64,000 nt of DNA from positions 1 through 64,000 of the forward strand of contig JAQWYJ010000066.1 of assembly GCA_029254005.1 (NCBI GenBank), given 5' to 3'. Both the position numbers and the translations under genes were made by a program. The stretch's first letter is position 1. Every line of letters begins with the position of its first letter. This DNA comes from Porticoccaceae bacterium. GTDB lineage: Bacteria; Pseudomonadota; Gammaproteobacteria; Pseudomonadales; Porticoccaceae. The notes beneath the pieces are model-generated. The model saw only the letters and a program-made list of their open reading frames with translations. It was not told the DNA's origin and searched no databases. This document shows positions 1 through 8,015 of this stretch, one piece after another.

Positions 1-2
1 GT

Positions 3-323
3 TTAAAAGATATTATTATTTCAGGTGGAGAGAATATATCCTCAGTGGAGATAGAAGGTATATTGCATAAACATGAAGCTGTCTCTTTGGCTGCCGTTGT
101 TGCTCTCCCTGATGATAAATGGGGCGAAGTGCCCTGTGCTTTTTTGGAACTGTTAGAAGGTGCTGAGGTGTCAGAGCAAGAAATAGAATTATTTTGCAGA
201 GCCCACTTGGCCAGTTACAAACGTCCAAAAAAAATAATATTTGGAGAACTGCCAAAAACCGCTACTGGTAAAATACAGAAATATGAATTGCGTGCCTTGG
301 CGCGCAGCGGTAATGTAAAATAA
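3..323 (+). CDS. Acyl-CoA synthetase (AMP-forming), C-terminal fragment
   Basis: This is the 3' end of an ANL-superfamily acyl-CoA ligase whose start lies outside the window. The frame is open from base 3. It begins with the conserved hinge motif ([12 protein letters not shown]-x-E-I-E), where the C-terminal domain starts. It ends with the [10 protein letters not shown] motif, whose lysine (TGK) is the catalytic residue for adenylation. The enzyme activates a carboxylic acid with ATP and CoA; the chain-length pocket is in the missing N-terminal domain, so the substrate cannot be read. The crotonase 111 bp downstream on the same strand suggests a shared acyl-CoA pathway. One option is methylmercaptopropionate-CoA ligase (DmdB-like), but any medium-chain or short-chain ligase would fit. 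Confidence 0.93.
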   Translation, partial: LKDIIISGGENISSVEIEGILHKHEAVSLAAVVALPDDKWGEVPCAFLELLEGAEVSEQEIELFCRAHLASYKRPKKIIFGELPKTATGKIQKYELRALARSGNVK

Positions 324-360
324 ATTGTCAACCTCGGCTAGACTGGCGTGGTTAACTCAC

Positions 361-366
361 TATAAT
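361..366 (+). promoter_or_regulatory. Possible -10 box before the crotonase gene
   Basis: A perfect TATAAT lies 69 bp before the crotonase ATG, but no convincing -35 hexamer stands 16-18 bp upstream. It would allow expression independent of the ligase gene. Confidence 0.3.
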
Positions 367-403
367 CGCTATTTAATCAGTCAGAAATAAATAAATATTA
401 TTA

Positions 404-419
404 ACCATCTTGAGATGGT
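404..419. repeat. Short perfect dyad in the crotonase leader
   Basis: ACCATCT and AGATGGT form 7-bp arms around a 2-nt centre (or a 6-bp hairpin with a TTGA loop). The dyad ends just 4 bp before the AGGAG ribosome binding site at 424-428. It could be an operator or a translation-modulating hairpin; no function is proved. Confidence 0.4.
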
Positions 420-434
420 GAGTTAGGAGCAACT

Positions 435-1238
435 ATGTTGGAAAAACTTGATAACTTCGAGCTTGAAAATCTCGCATTAATTGGTAATGAAGACGGCATT
501 GTGCAAGTGGTTTTATCACGACCTGCCAAACGTAACGCATTAAATGCCGATACTATTGAGGAATTGATAGACGTTTTTTCAAAACTTCCAAGATTAGGCG
601 CCAGAGCTGTAGTATTAAGAGCAGAAGGAGATCATTTTTGTGCGGGACTAGATCTTGTAGAGCACCATAACGAGCAGCGTCGCCCAGAAGAGTTTATGCA
701 TATTTGTCTACGCTGGCATGAAGCCTTTAATAAAATGGAATATGGTGGAGTGCCTATCATTGCCGCACTAAAAGGCGCTGTTGTTGGCGGAGGTTTAGAG
801 TTAGCCTCAGCTGCTCATGTCCGTGTTGCCGATCAAAGCACCTATTTTGCCCTCCCAGAGGGACAGCGAGGCTTGTTCACCGGTGGCGGAGCCACTATTC
901 GCGTGGCTGATCTGGTGGGTAAAGCGCGCATGATTGATATGATGCTAACCGGCAGAGTTTATAAGCAGGAGGAAGCATTTCAAGTGGGTCTTTGTCAGTA
1001 TCTTATTGACGGTAACAGCGATGACAAGGCCATGGAAATCGCCAGGACAGCAGCCCAAAATCCGGTGCTATCAAATTTTGCCATCTGTTCTGCCATCAGC
1101 CATATGCAAAATATGTCAGCCATGGATGCAGCATACGCAGAATCGGTTATGGCGGGGATAGTCAACACGCAGCCGGCATCGAATGAGCGCTTAGAGGCCT
1201 TTGCCAACAAGAGTGCACCTCGGGTGCGGCCAGACTAG
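435..1238 (+). CDS. Crotonase / enoyl-CoA hydratase family protein (possibly DmdD-like)
   Basis: A 267-residue crotonase-fold enzyme, the usual length for the family. The CoA-binding and oxyanion-hole segment FCAGLDL is near residues 68-74 and the second oxyanion-hole region GAVVGGGLE near 114-122. Glutamates at 122 (GLELAS) and 142 (LPEGQRG) occupy the two acid-base positions of true hydratases, so hydration of a 2-enoyl-CoA is likely. The start is fixed by AGGAG 6 nt before ATG. It follows an acyl-CoA ligase, and the length and glutamate positions resemble methylthioacryloyl-CoA hydratase DmdD of DMSP demethylation (reported glutamates 121 and 141). That specific assignment is inference; a general enoyl-CoA hydratase is the safe call. 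It is convergent with phoR, 11 bp away, with no terminator visible between them. Confidence 0.85.
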   Translation: MLEKLDNFELENLALIGNEDGIVQVVLSRPAKRNALNADTIEELIDVFSKLPRLGARAVVLRAEGDHFCAGLDLVEHHNEQRRPEEFMHICLRWHEAFNKMEYGGVPIIAALKGAVVGGGLELASAAHVRVADQSTYFALPEGQRGLFTGGGATIRVADLVGKARMIDMMLTGRVYKQEEAFQVGLCQYLIDGNSDDKAMEIARTAAQNPVLSNFAICSAISHMQNMSAMDAAYAESVMAGIVNTQPASNERLEAFANKSAPRVRPD

Positions 1239-1249
1239 CTCAGCGCACT

Positions 1250-2527
1250 TCACTCCTCAGCTTGGGGCAACCAACAGTCAAAAGTTGCCCCCTGACCAAG
1301 CCGGCTTCTGATGGTGAGCGTACCACCGGCCTTGTTAAGACCGTGCTTAGCGATGGCTAATCCCAAACCGCTGCCACCGGTCTGGGAATTGCGGCTGTTG
1401 TCGCCACGATAGAAGCGTTCAGTCAAGCGGGGAATGTCGAAACTATCAATACCCACACCATCATCTTTAATGGAAATCATCACGCCTTGATGACGCCTAG
1501 TGACTGACAGATTAATTTCTGCGCCCCGGGGATTGTGCTTAACTGCATTGAATAAAATATTACTTAGCACGCTGTGAATATCTTTTTCGTTGCCCATGAT
1601 TTCTTTAACGCCACACGCCAAATGAAATATGTGTAATCCGTTGCCGAGTGATTGAGCCTCAGAAACTAAGCTATTAAGTAGCTCAGCAAGATTAAAATTT
1701 TCCTGTTCTGGCGACTGATCTGATTCTTCTAATCGGGACAGAAGAATCAAGTCATCGGCAAGGGACTGCATGCGCACCACTTGATCAGACATTTGACCAA
1801 AAGCTTTTTGTTGCAGCTCTGATCCACCGGGAATGTCTTGCAAGGTCTCAATATACCCGCGCATGACCGTCAGAGGTGTACGCAGTTCATGAGAAACATT
1901 TCCAACAAATTCAGTTCTCAATCGTTGCAGGTGATTAACGTCACTGACATCTTCGATCAGCAAAACAACTTCACGCTTGGCACCAAAATAAGAGGCCGAG
2001 AACTCAAGAAGGATGTCATCATGGTTAACCGACCGCAGCTTAACTGACCCACTAAAGTCCTCTGAATTAATATAGTCGACAAAGTCAGGATCACGTATCA
2101 GGTTTAACACCGAGGTTCCGCGATCAGACGTGCGCAGCGACAATAGTCGCTTTGCCGAGCTATTCCACCAATCTAAATTTCGATCGTTAGTGAGAATAAC
2201 CAGCCCCTCGTCTAGGACCTCAGTGACTCTGGTGACCCGCTTGATGGTTCCGCGCATTTTCTCTTGAGCACGACGATGGCGTCGACGCTGACGATTGAGT
2301 GTATCGGTTATTTCACCCCAGACACCATCGATATCTGGAGGTATGCCTCGCATACCACGATCAATCCATTGAAAAACTCGGCCGGCAACTATGAACATCC
2401 AAATTAGATACCCGATGGCGCCAATTAGAATGAATTCCATAAAGAAACCCACACTCCAGCCAGCCAGTGTAAAGGCCGCGCCGACAAGCATCATTCGCCG
2501 AATTTCGGCCCGCATTCCTGGTCGCAA
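1250..2527 (-). CDS. phoR: Phosphate regulon sensor histidine kinase PhoR
   Basis: Membrane sensor kinase of 425 residues, partner of PhoB just upstream. Two hydrophobic segments lie within residues 12-48 with almost no periplasmic loop, as in PhoR. A PAS-like domain spans about 95-195. The HisKA box SHELRTP carries the phosphoacceptor His213, and the N (NILFNAVKHNP), G1 (DDGVGID) and G2 (GSGLGLAI) boxes form a complete ATPase domain. PhoR phosphorylates PhoB when phosphate is low, sensing through the Pst-PhoU complex, which is not in this window. The start used is a TTG with GAGGA 9 nt upstream; an ATG at 2515 has AGGA directly abutting it and is less likely. The gap to phoB is 24 bp, so the two are probably one operon. 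Confidence 0.93.
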   Translation of the reverse strand: MRPGMRAEIRRMMLVGAAFTLAGWSVGFFMEFILIGAIGYLIWMFIVAGRVFQWIDRGMRGIPPDIDGVWGEITDTLNRQRRRHRRAQEKMRGTIKRVTRVTEVLDEGLVILTNDRNLDWWNSSAKRLLSLRTSDRGTSVLNLIRDPDFVDYINSEDFSGSVKLRSVNHDDILLEFSASYFGAKREVVLLIEDVSDVNHLQRLRTEFVGNVSHELRTPLTVMRGYIETLQDIPGGSELQQKAFGQMSDQVVRMQSLADDLILLSRLEESDQSPEQENFNLAELLNSLVSEAQSLGNGLHIFHLACGVKEIMGNEKDIHSVLSNILFNAVKHNPRGAEINLSVTRRHQGVMISIKDDGVGIDSFDIPRLTERFYRGDNSRNSQTGGSGLGLAIAKHGLNKAGGTLTIRSRLGQGATFDCWLPQAEE

Positions 2528-2551
2528 AAAATAAAATCCTCAACACACTAA

Positions 2552-3250
2552 TCAGCTTTGTAACTGGGTAGAAAATCGGTAACCCGATCCACGGACAGTC
2601 TGCACGTAGTTATCGTGTCCTGCAACTGCTATTGCTTTGCGCAATCGACGAATGTGAACGTCGACGGTGCGTTCATCAAGATAGACGTTACCTCCCCAGA
2701 CGTGATCGAGGATTTGATCACGAGAATAAACACGCTCTTGGTGGGTCAAAAAAAATTGTAGCAACCGGTATTCAGTGGGTCCCACATTAATTGGTTTTCC
2801 GCTGATACTGACGCGGTGACCAAGGGGATCGAACAAGAGCTCGCCAACAGTGATGGGATCTTTTAACTCTTCGCGACCCACTCGGCGTAAAACGGCTTTA
2901 ACTCGAGACACCAATTCCCGGGGAGAAAATGGTTTAGCAATGTAATCATCAGCGCCCGAATCAAGGCCCGATATCTTGCTGGTTTCCTCCGCTTTCGCGG
3001 TCAACATTATTACCGGTAGTGTCTCGGTCATTTCATCGCGTTTGAGCCGACGCAGCAACTCCAAGCCTGTGGTGCCGGGCATCATCCAATCGAGCAAGAC
3101 TAAATCTGGATGACGATCTATAATCAGCGCGTGAGCTTCCCGGGCTCCCTTTGCCTGTATTACATTGTATCCAGCCGCATCAAGGGAAATGGTCAACATA
3201 TCGCGAATAGACTGTTCATCGTCAACAACCAAGATTGTATGCTTTGGCAT
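2552..3250 (-). CDS. phoB: Phosphate regulon response regulator PhoB
   Basis: OmpR-type response regulator of 232 residues. The receiver domain (1-120) has the acidic pair D10/D11, phosphoacceptor D54 (LLDWMMP), T83-region LTAK and the conserved lysine in AKPFS. The C-terminal winged helix (about 130-230) holds the recognition region DERTVDVHIRRLRKA. Phosphorylated PhoB binds Pho boxes and activates phosphate-scavenging genes. I start at the ATG at 3250, which has AGGA 7 nt upstream, places the phosphoacceptor at D54 as in E. coli PhoB, and lies downstream of the predicted Pho-box promoter. The longer frame begins at a TTG (3295) that would be upstream of the predicted transcription start. 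phoR follows directly. Confidence 0.95.
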   Translation of the reverse strand: MPKHTILVVDDEQSIRDMLTISLDAAGYNVIQAKGAREAHALIIDRHPDLVLLDWMMPGTTGLELLRRLKRDEMTETLPVIMLTAKAEETSKISGLDSGADDYIAKPFSPRELVSRVKAVLRRVGREELKDPITVGELLFDPLGHRVSISGKPINVGPTEYRLLQFFLTHQERVYSRDQILDHVWGGNVYLDERTVDVHIRRLRKAIAVAGHDNYVQTVRGSGYRFSTQLQS

Positions 3251-3283
3251 AAAATTTTCCTGACCTGACATAATTTTCTCGAT

Positions 3284-3317
3284 ATTAAAAGACAATGATG
3301 TGGCAATAATATGACAT
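3284..3317 (-). promoter_or_regulatory. Predicted Pho box and -10 of phoBR
   Basis: Read on the minus strand, 3317-3300 is ATGTCATATTATTGCCAC: two 7-bp half sites around an AT-rich 4-bp spacer, 14 of 18 matches to the E. coli Pho-box consensus by my count. Ten bp downstream lies TTTAAT (3289-3284), 5 of 6 to the sigma70 -10. This is the geometry of PhoB-activated promoters, where the Pho box replaces the -35. It predicts PhoB autoactivation. Confidence 0.6.
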
Positions 3318-3437
3318 AACTGAGTTTACATTGCACATTTATTCTAGCTCTCCCACCAGCAATTTATACGCCAGAGAAGTCGATATTTTGACACTTATCA
3401 AGCATAATGGTCATCTTATTTACCAAGGGACGTCCTA

Positions 3438-3923
3438 ATGAGTATCAAAAATAACAGCGCAGTCAGCTTCCACTACACATTGACCGATGATAGCGGTCAG
3501 CAGCTGGACAGCTCAGACGGGCGGCAGCCTTTGTCTTATTTGCACGGTGCCGGCAATATCATTCCTGGCCTTGAAAATGCTTTGGAAGGTAAAAGTACTG
3601 GTGACAAAATGATTGTTGCAGTGACTGCAGCAGAGGGCTACGGAGAAGTGCAACCCGCACTTATTCAGGAAGTTCCTCGAGGATCTTTTGAGGGTGTCGA
3701 AAACATCGAAGTCGGCATGCAGTTTGAAGCTCAAACAGGAAATGGGGACAGTGTCCCGGTAACCGTAACTGCGGTAACAGACGAATCAATTACTGTGGAT
3801 GGAAATCACCCCTTAGCCGGTAAAAATCTTAACTTCGATGTATCTATTGAGGAAGTGAGAGACGCAAGTCAAGAAGAGCTAGATCACGGGCATGTTCATG
3901 GACCAACTGGACATAATCATTAA
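3438..3923 (+). CDS. FKBP-type peptidyl-prolyl isomerase, SlyD-like
   Basis: A 161-residue cytoplasmic prolyl isomerase/chaperone of the SlyD class. The FKBP halves (about 1-70 and 120-150) flank an insert-in-flap chaperone domain (about 75-120). Family landmarks are DSSDGRQPLSYLHG, the IIPGLENAL active-site segment and the NHPLAGKNLNFDV strand. The tail is His-rich (GHVHGPTGHNH), short for SlyD but of the metal-binding type, so nickel handling is possible. The ATG has AAGGGA 7 nt upstream. It is transcribed away from phoB. A TTGACA occurs at 3388-3393 but without a well-spaced -10. No signal peptide is present, so FkpA-like periplasmic forms are excluded. Confidence 0.92.
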   Translation: MSIKNNSAVSFHYTLTDDSGQQLDSSDGRQPLSYLHGAGNIIPGLENALEGKSTGDKMIVAVTAAEGYGEVQPALIQEVPRGSFEGVENIEVGMQFEAQTGNGDSVPVTVTAVTDESITVDGNHPLAGKNLNFDVSIEEVRDASQEELDHGHVHGPTGHNH

Positions 3924-3997
3924 AACATAGCCTTGGCAGATGGTTTAGCTTAGCACTAGGGTTTTATGGCAGGCTCCGGCATTTGTACGGTGTTTTG

Positions 3998-4031
3998 ATG
4001 TCACAAAAATGTCATCATTACAGATCATACT
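3998..4031 (+). promoter_or_regulatory. Predicted Pho box and -10 upstream of GAPDH-arsJ
   Basis: 3998-4015 reads ATGTCACAAAAATGTCAT: two nearly identical 7-bp direct repeats, each carrying ATGTCA, separated by AAAA, 15 of 18 matches to the Pho-box consensus by my count. A weak -10, CATACT, starts exactly 10 bp downstream (4026-4031); TGTAAT at 4032-4037 is an alternative. The half site ATGTCA is the same variant seen before phoB. It lies 43 bp before the GAPDH ATG. Confidence 0.62.
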
Positions 4032-4058
4032 TGTAATCTTTGTTTCTTGGAATTCACT

Positions 4059-5066
4059 ATGCCTATTAGAGTCGGTATCAACGGATTTGGCCGCATTGGT
4101 CGCATGGCTATGCGCGCAGCTTGGGGCTCAGACATACTTCAAATAGTACATATAAATGAAATTGCTGGAGATGCTGTCAGTGCTGCGCATCTGCTGAAGT
4201 TCGATTCTATTCATGGTACTTGGATACATGATGTTTCGGCCTCCAAAGCGGATGATGCAATTATTATTGACAACGTCTCAGTCAGTTACTCTCAATGCGA
4301 ATCTATTCAAAACCAAGCGTGGATTGATAAGAATATCGATCTTGTCATTGACTGTAGCGGTAAGTTTAAATCTGCTAGAGCACTTAGCGACTATTTTTCA
4401 CAGGGTATAAAAAGGGTTGTAGTATCAGCTCCTATTCATGATCAGACCTTGAATATCGTAATGGGCGTCAATGATCATCTGTATGTCGACCAATCTATTG
4501 TCAGTGCAGCATCTTGCACCACTAACTGTCTAGCACCAGTAGTGGATGTCCTTCAGCAAGAATTTGGAATCGAACATGCGTCAATTACGACCATTCATGA
4601 TCTCACTAACACCCAGAGTATACTGGATGAGCACCACAAGGATTTGCGCCGCGCTCGAGCAAGTAGCCTGTCATTGATACCTACAACTACCGGCTCTGCC
4701 ACCGCTATTACACGTATTTTTCCTGAACTTATTGGTCGTATTAATGGTCTTGCCGTTCGCGTACCCCTTGCTAATGCATCCCTTACTGACTGTGTTTTTG
4801 AGCTAAAAGTCACCACTACGAAAGAGGCTGTCAACAAGGCGTTTAAAGTTGCATCGGAAACAAGACTGAACGGCATTTTAGGATTTGAGGAGCGTCCTCT
4901 AGTCTCGGTTGATTACACCAATGATAAACGCTCTGGGGTTATTGACGCCCCGTCCACCATGGTGGTCAATGGCACGCAGCTCAAAGTGCTTATCTGGTAT
5001 GACAACGAAATAGGTTATGTACAGCGTATGATAGAACTCTCCCAAAAAGTCGCGCTTTCTATATAA
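4059..5066 (+). CDS. Glyceraldehyde-3-phosphate dehydrogenase, ArsJ-associated
   Basis: A 335-residue GAPDH with the NAD-binding [10 protein letters not shown] at the N-terminus, catalytic Cys153 in ASCTTNC, His180 in TTIHDLT, and WYDNEIGY near the C-terminus. Established knowledge: GAPDHs paired with ArsJ use arsenate in place of phosphate to make 1-arseno-3-phosphoglycerate, which ArsJ exports, so the pair detoxifies arsenate. The partner gene follows after 10 bp, which sets this copy apart from glycolytic GAPDH. I start at ATG 4059 (family-typical [11 protein letters not shown]) and not at the TTG at 4047. No arsR lies nearby; a Pho-box-like site sits 43 bp upstream. A dual role in central metabolism is possible, because other GAPDH genes would lie outside the window. 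Confidence 0.92.
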   Translation: MPIRVGINGFGRIGRMAMRAAWGSDILQIVHINEIAGDAVSAAHLLKFDSIHGTWIHDVSASKADDAIIIDNVSVSYSQCESIQNQAWIDKNIDLVIDCSGKFKSARALSDYFSQGIKRVVVSAPIHDQTLNIVMGVNDHLYVDQSIVSAASCTTNCLAPVVDVLQQEFGIEHASITTIHDLTNTQSILDEHHKDLRRARASSLSLIPTTTGSATAITRIFPELIGRINGLAVRVPLANASLTDCVFELKVTTTKEAVNKAFKVASETRLNGILGFEERPLVSVDYTNDKRSGVIDAPSTMVVNGTQLKVLIWYDNEIGYVQRMIELSQKVALSI

Positions 5067-5076
5067 AGGTCTATAG

Positions 5077-6306
5077 ATGGCCTCAGCATCTACTCAGAGT
5101 ATTCGACAATATGGTCTAGTCACTGTTAGCTATTGGGCTTTTACGCTGACAGATGGTGCTTTGCGCATGCTGGTGTTGCTGTTTTTTCATGGACTTGGTT
5201 TTAGCCCCATAGAAATAGCTAGCCTATTTATTCTTTACGAATTATCAGGCGTGGTCACTAGCTTACTTGGTGGCTGGATAGCTGCTAAAATTGGCCTAGT
5301 AACCACACTTCAGTGTGGTTTATTACTGCAAATTTTAGCTATTGCAATGCTTCTTAGAGATGATCAGCAATTAACTATAGTTTATGTTATGTGTGCCCAA
5401 GCATTATCAGGTGTTGCCAAAGACCTAAATAAAATAAGCGCCAAAAGTAGTCTTAAGAGTCTTTTGCCTGACCATGAACATGGGAGACTTTTCAGCTGGG
5501 TTGCAAGGCTTACTGGCTCTAAAAATGCACTCAAAGGAGCGGGATTTTTCCTTGGCGGCGCTTTACTCTCCAGTATCGGTTTTACCTTCACTATTGTACT
5601 CATGATAACGCTGTTAATAGCCGTTGTGATTCTTGGAATAATCTTTTTAAAAGTCCTTGAGAGTCCAGAGCACAAGCCCGCTATTAACCAAATATTTTCA
5701 AAGAGTACTGCGATAAACAGGCTGTCGGTTGCACGCTTATTTTTATTTGGCGCACGAGATGTTTGGTTTGTAATAGCACTACCAGTATACCTACAAAGCC
5801 AACTACTTTGGAGTTACTGGCAAGTTGGCAGCCTGATGGCACTTTGGGTTGTTGGTTATGGCTTGATCCAAGCATTCGCACCGAAAATTATTTCAATGGG
5901 AAAATCAAATAAACTATCCTCTGAAGTTGGCGGAAGCACATTAGTATTCTGGGGTATTTTATTAGTTGCAGTACCTGCGGCAATGGCAATTGCACTGTCA
6001 GTTTATAAAAGCTCCGATCTAGTCATTCTTGTTGGACTAATTCCCTTCGCGTTTTTATTTGCTATTAACTCTAGCGTCCATTCGTACTTGATTTTATCCT
6101 TCGCGCAACGGGATAGAGTATCCTTAGATGTGGGTTTCTATTATATGGCAAATGCCGGTGGTCGCCTGTTAGGAACATTGCTATCTGGATTTATGTACCA
6201 AAAATTTGGCTTGGCCAGCTGTTTGTTTGTTTCATCAGGCATGCTCATTGCAAGTACATTGGCCGCACACTCATTGCCACAAATCACATCATCAAATAAT
6301 AATTAG
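5077..6306 (+). CDS. arsJ: Organoarsenical efflux MFS transporter ArsJ
   Basis: A 409-residue major facilitator with about 12 hydrophobic segments. The N-terminal signature (YWAFTLTDGALRMLVLL, then a GGWIAAKIG loop) and the cytoplasmic motif SGVAKDLNKISAKSS are those of ArsJ. It exports 1-arseno-3-phosphoglycerate made by the adjacent GAPDH; the product breaks down outside to arsenate, giving net arsenate extrusion. The ATG has AAGG 8 nt upstream, and the 10-bp gap implies co-transcription and probably coupled translation. No arsenate reductase (ArsC), ArsB/Acr3 or ArsR is next to it, so this is the minimal two-gene form of the pathway. Confidence 0.93.
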   Translation: MASASTQSIRQYGLVTVSYWAFTLTDGALRMLVLLFFHGLGFSPIEIASLFILYELSGVVTSLLGGWIAAKIGLVTTLQCGLLLQILAIAMLLRDDQQLTIVYVMCAQALSGVAKDLNKISAKSSLKSLLPDHEHGRLFSWVARLTGSKNALKGAGFFLGGALLSSIGFTFTIVLMITLLIAVVILGIIFLKVLESPEHKPAINQIFSKSTAINRLSVARLFLFGARDVWFVIALPVYLQSQLLWSYWQVGSLMALWVVGYGLIQAFAPKIISMGKSNKLSSEVGGSTLVFWGILLVAVPAAMAIALSVYKSSDLVILVGLIPFAFLFAINSSVHSYLILSFAQRDRVSLDVGFYYMANAGGRLLGTLLSGFMYQKFGLASCLFVSSGMLIASTLAAHSLPQITSSNNN

Positions 6307-6383
6307 GTAGTCCCTTAATCTTCACCTCTGGTGATATCTCTGGTAGGGTGTTATCTAATCGTTAAAGATCAAAGAGAGTTACA

Positions 6384-6758
6384 ATGAGTAATGAAGATAA
6401 TACCTCCATGGACCCCAATGCGCTCTTTCGCGAGGAAAATTATACCGACCAAAAAATGGGTTCTATTCGCAAACTCACACCGGTTGATGCCAACGGAGAT
6501 GAGGATCAAAGTAGAGATGTTCTATTTTTTGGCTCAGCACAAGTGATGACGCCCATGGGAGCAATTCCTCTTAATTTTGCCCTAGAAGGTCCTACAATTG
6601 GTGCTGCAGCAATAGACTTTGCTAACAAAGCCGCCATCGCCGTGGAAGAAGCTGCAAAAGAGCTTGAGCAAATGCGCCGAGATCAAGCATCACAGATCGT
6701 AATGCCCGGCCAAGGCGGTGGAATGGGTGGCCCATCTTCTGGCGGCATTATTACTTAA
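6384..6758 (+). CDS. Conserved small cytoplasmic protein of unknown function
   Basis: A 124-residue soluble protein without signal peptide or membrane segment. An acidic N-terminus is followed by ALFREENYTDQKMGSIRKL, a beta-rich centre (DVLFFGSAQVMTPMGAIPLNF) and an amphipathic helix (about 80-100, KAAIAVEEAAKELEQMRRD). The tail is glycine-rich and flexible. The layout recalls short gammaproteobacterial cytoplasmic proteins of unknown role that I cannot name. AGAGAG precedes the ATG by 6 nt. It stands 77 bp after arsJ; whether it belongs to that transcript is unclear. Confidence 0.75.
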   Translation: MSNEDNTSMDPNALFREENYTDQKMGSIRKLTPVDANGDEDQSRDVLFFGSAQVMTPMGAIPLNFALEGPTIGAAAIDFANKAAIAVEEAAKELEQMRRDQASQIVMPGQGGGMGGPSSGGIIT

Positions 6759-6780
6759 ACCGAATTTGTCATCTTTGCAG

Positions 6781-7302
6781 TTATCGCAAAAGAAGCTCAT
6801 CGCCAATGGGTCGATGTTCAGTGGCCGCTAAAATCAGCGAATGAGCGGTTAAATCTGCAACACTATACACCAGAGTACGAATGTCGCTGTCTTGTGCAAC
6901 CCTGCGTAATAAGTAATCAAAATCACCATCTCCTGACAACAGCACGACACAATCAATGGGATTCTGGGTATCTGTTATTGCATCCATCATATCAACTGCC
7001 AAGCCTACGTCCCAGTCTCCCTTAGCTGAGCCATCACGTCGTTGAATAAATGGCTTCAATTTAACCGTATAACCCATACTGAGAAGTGCTTTTTGAAAGC
7101 TTTTTTGTTGGCTATCATTAGGCTCAATAGCATAGGCATGCGCGATTTTAATCTCACCTAATAGAGACAACTGTCGCCATAATTCTCGGTAATTAAAATG
7201 ACAGCCAAACCGCTCCTTCACTGTGTAGTAAATATTCTGAACATCAATAAATATCGCTATCTTTTGCTTGTCGTATTGATCACTTTTGAGCATCTGAAAC
7301 AT
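6781..7302 (-). CDS. NYN-domain (LabA/DUF88-type) putative RNase
   Basis: A 173-residue PIN-like NYN domain protein covering almost the whole sequence. The acidic metal-binding residues are visible in AIFIDVQNIYY (about 16-26), GDWDVGLAVDMM (about 95-106) and LLSGDGDFDYLL (about 121-132). NYN proteins of the LabA group are predicted Mg-dependent RNases; the RNA target is unknown. Its start overlaps the end of the upstream HutC-type regulator gene by 23 bp, so the two are co-transcribed and probably translationally coupled; an ATG 9 nt further in (7293) is also possible. Pairing a single-domain RNase with a UTRA regulator is not an arrangement I know. Confidence 0.85.
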   Translation of the reverse strand: MFQMLKSDQYDKQKIAIFIDVQNIYYTVKERFGCHFNYRELWRQLSLLGEIKIAHAYAIEPNDSQQKSFQKALLSMGYTVKLKPFIQRRDGSAKGDWDVGLAVDMMDAITDTQNPIDCVVLLSGDGDFDYLLRRVAQDSDIRTLVYSVADLTAHSLILAATEHRPIGDELLLR

Positions 7303-8002
7303 CCGCTACTAATTGATATTGTTGGCCTGCATGCACAGCTACTGAATTACTTACCAATACACCATCTAACCAGTGCCTTTTGACAATCTTGAGACAAGCA
7401 TTATCTTCCTCAAGTAACTCTAAATAATGTTTTTGGTCCTCATTAGCCACCGCAGCGCTGATGTTATAGTCAGTAGACGTTGCTGGCAAAATCCATTTCA
7501 AATAGGCATCAGCAGTGATCTTATTGAAGTTTTGCTTAATAAATGCAGGAACAAGCACTGAATTCACCAAAATCTCTTGGTATTGAATAGGTTTATTTCT
7601 ATCAAAATGTAAAAAGACGCCCTTAAAAATATATCTGTCACTGGCGATATGCATCTGCTGGGCAAGCGCATTATTGGTTCGAAAACTGCTTACATCAAGT
7701 ACTTTGCATTGGTAACCATTGGACGCCTGAGCAGTTGCAATCGCATCTTTAATTATTACTGAAGGCTGCATGGACGGCTTCGTAACAAAAGAACCTAGGC
7801 CTGGAGATCTTGACAATGAACCTTCATCAGCTAGCTCTTTTAAAGCCCGGCGCGCGGTCATTCGACTAACTGAGAAGCGCTCGGCAAGCTGATTTTCTGA
7901 GGGGACCAAATCTCCTACCGCCAAGATGCCCGAGCTAATACGATCTTCGATATAATGCTTTATCAATAAAAACTGCGGCTTTTTACCAATTATAGACACC
8001 AT
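7280..8002 (-). CDS. GntR-family transcriptional regulator, HutC/UTRA type
   Basis: A 240-residue regulator. The N-terminal winged helix-turn-helix has the GntR signature (LVPSENQLAERFSVSRMTARRALKEL split across about 35-65). The C-terminal UTRA ligand-binding domain follows (about 85-235), with the usual YQEILVNSVLVPAF segment and the closing QYQLVADV strand. The ATG at 8002 has GAG 8 nt upstream; a GTG at 8011 adds three residues. HutC-subfamily proteins repress catabolic or transport genes and release DNA on binding a small ligand. Here the only linked genes are itself and the overlapping NYN gene. Two identical TGTATATACA palindromes upstream match the subfamily's operator type, so autoregulation is expected. 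The ligand is unknown; no hut, nag or phn genes lie nearby. Confidence 0.9.
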   Translation of the reverse strand: MVSIIGKKPQFLLIKHYIEDRISSGILAVGDLVPSENQLAERFSVSRMTARRALKELADEGSLSRSPGLGSFVTKPSMQPSVIIKDAIATAQASNGYQCKVLDVSSFRTNNALAQQMHIASDRYIFKGVFLHFDRNKPIQYQEILVNSVLVPAFIKQNFNKITADAYLKWILPATSTDYNISAAVANEDQKHYLELLEEDNACLKIVKRHWLDGVLVSNSVAVHAGQQYQLVADVSDAQK

Positions 8003-8015
8003 ATTAATCACTCAG

